Below, piece by piece: positions 57,383 through 64,000 of a DNA stretch of 64,000 nt. The stretch's first letter is position 1. The number at the start of each line of letters is the position of its first letter. The translations under genes and the position numbers were made by a program. This DNA comes from Whalleya microplaca (lineage: Eukaryota; Ascomycota; Sordariomycetes; Xylariales; Xylariaceae), in the NCBI GenBank assembly GCA_022497155.1, contig MU385778.1, forward strand, positions 124,001 to 188,000. Direction: 5' to 3'. The notes beneath the pieces were generated by a model. That model saw only the letters and a list, made by a program, of their open reading frames with translations, did not search any database and had not been told where the DNA came from.

Positions 57383-59735
57383 CGAAACTAGTCGTTCTTG
57401 ACAGGATGTGGCTGACTTTATATTGCCAAGTTGAGCTAAATATTAAGTACGAAACGGTCAGGAGTTGGTGTACTTATTCAAGTGCGCTATGATAACATTT
57501 ATACCGTCAACGTCACTCGACTTGTATGCTATTTTCAATCTTCGGCAATTAAGAAAAACCTGGCTGTCAAGTCGGAAGAATAGAGCACTTATTAGGTCTG
57601 CCAGAGCTTGATCCTAACTGGATAGAACTCGCAAGCTGAGTGGCGGGTCCAGGCCTAGAAGGCGCTAATCTATATCACCAAAGAACATCGTGGGAATGTC
57701 ACCTGGTATTGGTAGTATACCAAGCTCCTTATTGGACAGGCTGAAACCCCCATGGGGTTGCGACCAATAAGATGGGTGAGGGGTCTAGCTCTATTACTAT
57801 CTAGAAAATCCACGGAGAGAGGGACTGCGACGAAGTACTTTCGGCAAATTACTCTCGCTACGGCTAATGTCAAGTTACCAAACATAGTCAGCTTAATATT
57901 CTGGACCATTTGAGTATTCATATTTGCCCTAACCATATTTTAGATCACTTACTGCTAACACATTTCAAAGAGGAAAGCAATATCTATTGTATAGAAGCAT
58001 TACATAGAAAAAAGTATAGGTTTGCGCTGCCTATTGGCTGTCGAGATATTGCTGCCAAGGGTGTTGTGTCGATTCTTACTATTGGAGGTATATTTATGTG
58101 CTCCTATGTACAGTATAGTAACCGCTTTTCGAGAAGCCTTAAGTGATATGTCAGCATACCATGCCGTATATAAAATGAGTTGAGGAGCTGACCTAGGGAA
58201 TAGGGTGGAACAGCGAAGCTGGGGCTATCTCAGCTAATGTCTATATTGGGAATGCAGCGGACTCATTTACCAATCCTATTGACCTAAAAATTATTGGAAA
58301 TCGGGCCTTTGAATCAGAAATAAGTATACGATTTAGGAAGCGGATGATACTAGACTAAGATAAAGCTCAACACCTAAATCAGCCTACCCCAACAACTCTT
58401 CAAGCCGATTGGGCTTCAGCTCCCATTACAGAACTGTTCACCAAGCTGCAGTGTAAGGGCCTGGATGAACAAGTGTCTAGTCTTACCTCGTATTTGATTT
58501 ATCTTGCATTATTTGCAGTTTATCTTGTGCATGATGCATATTTCGTGCGGGTTCCTCCTTCGTGCTACGTTTAGCAAACGGGAGGTAGTATAAATTTATG
58601 ATTTGAGATCTGGCTGAAGGACTGGGGGCATCTCAGGACGAGGAGAACATGATTGGTCTACTCGTACAAGTTGAACAGAGATATACTGCTTGGTATCAAC
58701 CATCTCGCTAAAGGTCACCCGCCTGGTTAAGCGATATTATTTAAAGATATTCTCGTTCATTTGCTTGAATGATGGAATGTCTACCCTGCAATACAGACTA
58801 CATATATTCTACCAAGTGCTGTGTTTAAATGACATACACTGCCTTAGAGGTTCCCCGGATGGGTCCTCCCGCAGTCTGTGAGACTCGGCATGCAAGACAT
58901 CGGTGGTGTTACCAAGCCATTCAACAGGAGGCTCTTTGTTCCTCGTACATATGTATGTCCACCTTGGGTAAGATATTCCGGAATTAGTGCTAACCAGACT
59001 GTGATCACTTCGTCAGAAGAGAATTAAGCCGTCGAAGCGAAGATCAGTAGCGCTGATCGCGCTGGTAGTACCTGAACCTAATTCAACTTTAGTAAACCTA
59101 GTACTCCGTCAGTACCAGGACGTGTACTCTCACCTATTTAAATCAGATATCAGTATCGTGAACGAGTACCTTACCAATGTGACACCCAAAGGTAGTAGGT
59201 TGGGCAGCCGGTGGGTCTCGAGCCCCTGACTGTAACAAAGCTATCAAATGAACTACAAAGCGAATGGAAATAGTCCGAGTAGCGCCGTTGAGAATTAAGC
59301 ATGCATTTTAGCAGTACACGTCACGGAAGTCTAGAACTTCCAATGATCCGAGTAGGAGCTGAGCAACATTAACATGTTTGCAATGTGAATCACAAACTAC
59401 ATCTCAGCTCACACGATGTATGCAACGGTACCCCACGCTATGGGATGTATTGTGTCAAAATTTCTGTTTTGAAGATAGCTACAAGAATAATTAATAGCGG
59501 CGCCAAACTCTATTTAGTGTTGTGGCAGCATCTCAGGGTAGATTAGAGGAATCACGCGATATCTTGAAGGGGGAACGGAGGAGGGGACTCGTATGATTAT
59601 GAAGGAGGTCTGATTCCTCTATAAAGTTCATACCCCCCTTTGCTTTGACAGTAGGCTGCATCTCTAAATTGCCACAAAAGTGCTGAGCTAACCGGCCACT
59701 ATCGGCAAGCATTGAACTGTCACGATATCACCACC
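57383..59735. other. promoter of GH30 gene and AT-rich spacer
   Basis: About 2.35 kb. The first few hundred bp carry the GH30 promoter (TATTAAG, TATA-like near 57430). The rest holds no supported gene. A TATA box lies at 59620-59626 for the next plus-strand gene. Confidence 0.4.
59620..59626 (+). promoter_or_regulatory. TATA box (TATAAAG)
   Basis: TATAAAG sits about 110 bp upstream of the ATG at 59736, followed by C/T-rich CCCCCCTTTGCTTTGACAG, a plausible transcription start. It supports expression of the short secreted-peptide gene. Confidence 0.5.
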
Positions 59736-59862
59736 ATGCGTCTCATTACCCTCCATGTCAGCGCTACATTTCTCGCGACCTTGACCATGGGTGCAGCCCT
59801 AGCCCTTGATAATAGTCCAAGAGGCCTTGTTAAGCGTGCTCCCAAACCTCAGGGTGGCGAAG
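59736..59862 (+). CDS. first exon of a possible small secreted, Kex2-processed peptide
   Basis: ATG 59736 opens MRLITLHVSATFLATLTMGA, then ALALDNSPRGLVKRAPKPQ. The first ~24 residues are a good signal peptide; LVKR is a classical Kex2 site, leaving the mature start APKPQGGE. At 59862 the GAAG ends and GTGAGT follows, a strong donor, so the rest of the peptide should lie in a second exon. A candidate is after an AG near 60148 (CTGTCACTTGG), but no clear acceptor gives a protein I recognise, so only exon 1 is called. The upstream TATA box and pyrimidine tract fit a regulated secreted gene. Possible roles: effector, pheromone-like or antimicrobial peptide. Confidence is low for the gene as a whole. 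Confidence 0.42.
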
Positions 59863-61006
59863 GTGAGTGCTCAGGATTCTTTAATTCCTCTATGCCAAGT
59901 CTAAAGGGCATTCGAACTTGTAATCGACACCCTATGAGCTCCCATATATACTTGAGATCCTCCCAAACGTCCCACCATTCCATAGATACAGTATTTACTG
60001 ACCTTATATCGTGCGATAAGTTCCAGTTTGCTGGTGTAATTCTGGCATTTTTACCTGCTGTACGAATGCCGGTTGTTTTGATCAAGGAGACTGTTAGCGT
60101 TGTCATACTGTTCGTGGGGGTTCTTCACTATGTTAACAAATCCGGTACTGGCAGCTGTCACTTGGTTCTTAATGGTAATCACTGGTTGATGAACAATGAG
60201 GGTAGGAGTTATAATTTATAATAGTTGATGTGTTTTTGATGTCACGCAGCTACGATATTGCGAAGCTTGTGGGTGAGAGGGGGATTCCCTAATATATAAT
60301 GGGCCGTTTGTGGATTCAGTATGCTGTTCTTGGAGACACCAATACTTATTAATGGTGTCATCCTCACTTGTAGGTCAAGCCTAATGGTTAACCCAATGTT
60401 CCTCATTCATCAAGTCATATACTGTGTTGATCCTAGCAGTTGCATCTAACGGTCAGGTGACCTATGCAGCTGAAAGCCTCAGTGTGTGTATACACACGCA
60501 AGAGCTCCTTTATCTCTCCACAAATGACTATTGTCTTGGGGTAGGGTGTTAGTGTATAAGATATAGGGGGAGCCAATTGTTACAACCTAACCACCCATTC
60601 CAACCCCTCTTACCCCCGCAAGGTCATGTGAATAACCTCTTGGCAATCCATCCCTGTCCCTAGGAACTAGGAAGCTATTCAGATATAAAAGATTCCCGTT
60701 CGCCGACCCATATATAGACTCTCTTTTAGCTAGCCAGCGATCAATCTAAGTATTTTACCCTTCTACGCCTTCTGTTATATCAAATCAAGACCTGTGGTAA
60801 CGGCTTCGTTACACTAATACATATCAATAGAGTCAAAATAAATTGAGAAGCATATATAATGCCTTTTGATCAGTGAGGAGAGGTGTCAATCAACTGGTGG
60901 AAGAAAAGAACCAGGCATCTTATATGCTACTGGCTAATAGCTACGGCTCACCAGCCCCACAACACTATACAATGCTCTGACAACTCCCAGATTCCCAGAT
61001 GCCACT
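59863..61006. other. downstream of the peptide exon, no further gene certain
   Basis: About 1.1 kb. It may contain the second exon of the peptide gene and the 3' end of the zinc-finger gene. TA-rich stretches near 60290 and 60850. Confidence 0.35.
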
Positions 61007-61108
61007 CTAGCTGTCGCTCTCTGCTTCCTCCTCGCTGTCGCTCTCGGATTCTTCCTCGCTACCGCTCTCTGATTCCTCCTCGCTGTCGCCCTCTGCTTCC
61101 TCCTCCGC
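61007..61108. repeat. 24-bp tandem repeat coding the acidic tail
   Basis: Inside the zinc-finger gene, about four copies of a 24-bp unit (plus strand like GCTTCCTCCTCGCTGTCGCT) encode EEE(A/S)E(S/G)(D/G)S. Units differ at a few bases. Such repeats may vary in copy number between strains. Confidence 0.75.
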
Positions 61109-62077
61109 CCGATCAGACTGGTGCCACAAGAGATGTCGGGTAGCGCTCGAGGCTTGAACGAAAATATTCGTACATCCAGGCCAAGGACACCCAAACCTTC
61201 TTCTGTCCGGACCCTGACTTATTGTCACGGTATTGTGGACTGCCATGAAGTGCTCCGTCAACTCGTCCTCGGTATTTGTCGAGACGTTACACCCAGGGAA
61301 AAAGCACTGCGTACCAATGTGCTTTGTCCGAATGTGCTCCTTGAGCGCCTTCTCGGTATTCTTTTCGGCATTGCAGAGATGGCATCTGAAATATTCTTCA
61401 GGGTCCTCGTCCATCTCGTCGTCACTATCTATGACGATAGTTACCGGTCGCTCACTGCGTCTAGTACGCTCGCTCCGCCTGAGGGGCTCGTCACGAGGAG
61501 GAAGCCCGCCCTGGGTAGGGGGATGGCTTTGAGTAGGAGCTTCACTCGTGACGGAAGGCTCGCGCTCAGACGGAGGATCGCTCTGAGTACGGCGGTCACT
61601 CTGAGGAGAGGGCTCGTTTCGGGTGGGAGGCGCGTCCATGTCGACGTCAACGTGGTCTTCGTTTAAACCAGGAGCCTCGATAGTCGAATCTCCATCTATT
61701 AGAACTAAGTCAGTACCTATTTATCTTGAGTGTGTCGCAATAAAAGTCTAAGTAAAATCCCAAGTGGAGGCAAAGCAGAAGCTTTTAGGATGGCTGATAG
61801 GTAAAAAATGGCCTCTGGATCAGAGCTATCGCACAGGGGGTGGCATTGTTCTAAATCGTCGCTTACCGTGGACGGATCTCTCAGGTCTGTTCTCGGGCGG
61901 ATGAGAGGCATTAGAAGTCATGCCTCTGTCGTGTAGGTACTCTCCCGGCGTCACGTATTGGACCGTGTTGTAGTCGAGAGCATAAGGGCCTTGCGGAGAA
62001 CCCTCAGCCGGACGGTAGCTGGAAGCATACAGGGTTCTGTAGTAACCGTCCTCGAAATGGTTCTGACGAGACGACAT
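61007..62077 (-). CDS. three-C2H2-zinc-finger protein with SUMO-binding-like motif and acidic tail
   Basis: Exons 62077-61867 and 61695-61007 with a 171-bp intron, 299 residues. The join gives RSVHDGDSTIEAPGLNED. An Arg/Ser/Pro-rich stretch (RRTQSDPPSEREPSVTS) is followed by TIVIDSDDEMDEDPEE, which has the form of a SUMO-interacting motif (hydrophobic core then Asp/Ser/Glu), at about 155-170. Three C2H2 fingers follow: CHLC...H...H (173-196), CFFPGC...H...H (201-224), CPWPGC...H..H (239-262). The tail from about 267 is four 8-residue units of the EEESESDS type. C2H2 fingers with such a motif suggest a nuclear DNA- or chromatin-binding protein recruited by SUMO; the family is not recognised. 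The N-terminus (MSSRQNHFEDGYYRTLYA) has no domain. Confidence 0.82.
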
Positions 62078-62100
62078 GGTGGACGAAGGAGTTTGGTTGG

Positions 62101-62190
62101 TTGAAGATGGTCGAGGATGGTCGAGGATGGTTGAGAATGGTTGAGGATGGTTGAGGATGGTTGAAGATGGTTGAGGATGGTTGAAGATGG
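62101..62190. repeat. 10-bp tandem repeat, 9 units, in the 5' leader
   Basis: From 62101 the plus strand is nine consecutive 10-mers of the form TTGAGGATGG, TCGAGGATGG, TTGAAGATGG, TTGAGAATGG. It begins just 24 bp upstream of the zinc-finger ATG (62077, minus), so it lies in the leader or core promoter. On the minus strand it reads CCATCCTCAA. Confidence 0.92.
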
Positions 62191-62294
62191 TAAAGGTGAT
62201 AGGTAATCTTTCAAGGCCGAGGGAGGGAAATTACCAAGTATGCCGAGGGTGCTGGGTGTCAAGTGGGAAAAGAAAAAAGTAAGAGCACGGTGTT

Positions 62295-62321
62295 TATATA
62301 TATATATATATATATATATAA
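62295..62321. repeat. (TA)n microsatellite
   Basis: About 13 TA dinucleotides in a row, 215 bp upstream of the zinc-finger ATG. It is likely to be polymorphic in length. Confidence 0.92.
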
Positions 62322-63267
62322 AATCACAATCCTGAGCAAACAACACAATGCTAGATGTTTCATTCAATGGAGGGAGAAAAAACAATGCACTTCCTGTTGC
62401 ATTCACTGAATAGACATGTGTGTTGTTGCTTGTATAGCTTAGAACAAACTATACAGCCCACAGCGGGCCCAGCTCCTCAACAACTTTATTTTAAACAATG
62501 TAATTGAACATTACTACCCAAGTGAAGTGAATGTGATATGAAGTTCTATTCTCATAGTTGCTTGCAACAATATACCAGTGATATCCAGACTTGGGGCAAA
62601 CTCCAACAAAGCACCTGGACACCAAGCCTGGACCCTGATACATCATACCATACCAAACCTCCCACAACCCCAGAGTTTGATGATAACATTTTGGACAAGC
62701 AGAGCCAACATCTGGATGATATCAAGGGAAGGACGACTTGATAGGTATATTTGACGGCTTGCGCAGAACTTAGCTATGCCGTCGACTCCTATTGGCCTAT
62801 AAGTTATTATAACACGTGATGCAGCGTCGTCGGGCTCCACATAATTACCTAAGTATAGGGCGGTATAAAGCTGTCCAGGCAACTGCTAAATCAGAAGGGC
62901 CGTGCACATACAGTAACTGCACTTTAGCAGGCCAAAACGCTACTTAGCATAGAGCCTTTAGGTACTTTAGTGATGCATACATTCACTCCGGAACGGCTCG
63001 TCAATGTCGCTACACGTGCTGGAATCATTCCATATTCACTTGGGTATCGTGCACAGCTATTCAAATCGGGGTTTGCTTTATTCTGGCCGTTGTACACCCA
63101 TTCAATTGCTCTAACTTGGTGGTACATTCGGAGGACCAATCTGTAATCTCGATCAAACTCGGTCCGATGTTAGTTAACCTTCTCCGCAGCCGAGATCAAG
63201 TCAGCACTCACTCTTTTGCAACAACTTCGCGCAAAGCGTTGCATTAATCGTGCGCACCTTGCTACCT
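62322..63267. other. divergent promoter region, no gene seen
   Basis: About 0.95 kb between the zinc-finger gene (minus) and the EEP gene (plus). No supported gene. The last 100 bp (CTCACTCTTTTGCAACAACT) precede ATG 63268. Confidence 0.4.
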
Positions 63268-64000
63268 ATGGAAGAGCTCCTCCAAAAAGCAATTAAGCGT
63301 GGCGAGGAGGAGAGGAAACGATACATCGCGATTTCGTTTCCGTGGAAAACCGACGAGCCACATGCGCAACAATATTATATCTTCGACAGCGCCGGACAGG
63401 ACTGGAAACCAGCGAAAAGTGAGCGACCGCAAGATGTCGGTCAAGACATCACTCGTCTTGCGGTCTACAACTGGAACATCGACTGTATGTTGCCGCACGC
63501 TGAAGATAGGATGAAAGCTGCCTTGGTCCACCTGGAAGGGCTGACGAGCCAGCTGCCACCAACAACAGCTGCAGTTATCTTCCTTCAAGAATGCGTCGTT
63601 TCAGATCTCACCACAGTAAGCGAAAATGGGTGGATCAGAGACAAATTCTACATCACCGATCGCAGTAGGTCGAATTGGACATCCAAGGAATGCGGTACCA
63701 CCACTCTGGTTGACCGCCGTCTAAGTATATCCTCTTGCTTCCGCGTCCACTACGAAAAGACACGAATGGCACGCGATGCGTTTTTCGTAGATGTGTCCCT
63801 CGGCGGCAAGACCATTCGGCTATGCAACACGCACCTCGAGTCTCTGGCGCTGGAGCCACCACTTCGCCCTGCACAAATGCAGCTTGCAGCTAAGTTCATG
63901 CATGCTGATGGAATCCATGGAGCTCTCGCTGCCGGAGATTTCAATGCTATTCAGCCGTTTGACAGGACCTTACACTCAGATAACAACCTAAAGGATGCGT
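63268..64000 (+). CDS. endonuclease/exonuclease/phosphatase (TDP2-like), 3' end cut by window edge
   Basis: Open from ATG 63268 through the right edge, at least 244 residues and no stop. The EEP fold motifs appear in order: VYNWNID (first Asn, metal site), IFLQECVVSD (Glu, metal ligand), LCNTHLESLAL (His/Asn active-site strand) and AAGDFNAIQP (Asp/Asn). The set WNID, LQE, THLES, GDFN matches tyrosyl-DNA phosphodiesterase 2-like members, which remove proteins trapped on DNA 5' ends, and related fungal EEP proteins of unknown substrate. No signal peptide, so probably nuclear or cytosolic. The catalytic C-terminal histidine is beyond the window. The N-terminus (MEELLQKAIKRGEEERKRYI) is a helical, charged segment. 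Confidence 0.82.
   Translation, partial: MEELLQKAIKRGEEERKRYIAISFPWKTDEPHAQQYYIFDSAGQDWKPAKSERPQDVGQDITRLAVYNWNIDCMLPHAEDRMKAALVHLEGLTSQLPPTTAAVIFLQECVVSDLTTVSENGWIRDKFYITDRSRSNWTSKECGTTTLVDRRLSISSCFRVHYEKTRMARDAFFVDVSLGGKTIRLCNTHLESLALEPPLRPAQMQLAAKFMHADGIHGALAAGDFNAIQPFDRTLHSDNNLKDA

Noticed and set aside
59200..59250. Possible tRNA-like arm (GGTCTCGAGCCCC)
   Set aside because: No acceptor stem or anticodon arm can be paired around it.

Overview
The window is nuclear DNA of a filamentous ascomycete (Pezizomycotina-type). The evidence is short introns of about 50-170 bp with GTAAGT/GTATGT-like donors, CTAAC-type branch points and CAG/TAG acceptors, single-gene transcription units on both strands, long AT-rich spacers, and fungal families (Dus1, a Bni4-like protein, Abo1/Yta7, MmgE/PrpD, several P450s, GH30, NLR-type WD40). 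The species cannot be named from sequence alone. Several genes only become complete after splicing, and two run off the window ends (an F-box-like gene at the left, an endonuclease/exonuclease/phosphatase gene at the right).

Layout. From 0 to 11.2 kb there are housekeeping or conserved genes: F-box-like (partial), SnoaL/NTF2-like, a multi-pass membrane protein with a start-codon-only first exon, Dus1, and a Bni4-like PP1-docking protein. From 11.2 to 22.8 kb the window is gene-poor, with one small conserved gene near 19.5 kb, a 14-bp tandem repeat and a hairpin. From 22.8 to 30 kb lie the chromatin ATPase Abo1/Yta7 and a secreted serine hydrolase, convergent.

From 30.7 to 42.8 kb is the most unusual region, which looks like a decaying accessory or secondary-metabolism island. 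It holds an inverted-repeat element, a broken MFS transporter, an O-methyltransferase remnant with a stop codon, an intact MmgE/PrpD (cis-aconitate decarboxylase-like) gene, a second MFS transporter with one in-frame stop, a P450 with a small frameshift, and the WD40 half of a fungal NLR-like gene with one stop. Only the PrpD gene reads through cleanly.

From 44 to 57.4 kb are a small two-exon conserved gene, an SMP-30/gluconolactonase, a membrane-anchored aspartic-protease-fold protein that has lost both catalytic aspartates, an intact six-exon P450, a damaged RNase H-like gene and a secreted GH30 glycoside hydrolase. From 57.4 to 64 kb are a possible small secreted Kex2-processed peptide, a three-zinc-finger protein with a SUMO-interaction-like motif and acidic repeat tail, and a TDP2-like phosphodiesterase entering from the left and leaving through the right edge.

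No rRNA, tRNA, CRISPR or complete transposon was recognised. Intron boundaries are read from splice signals plus frame continuity, not from transcripts.
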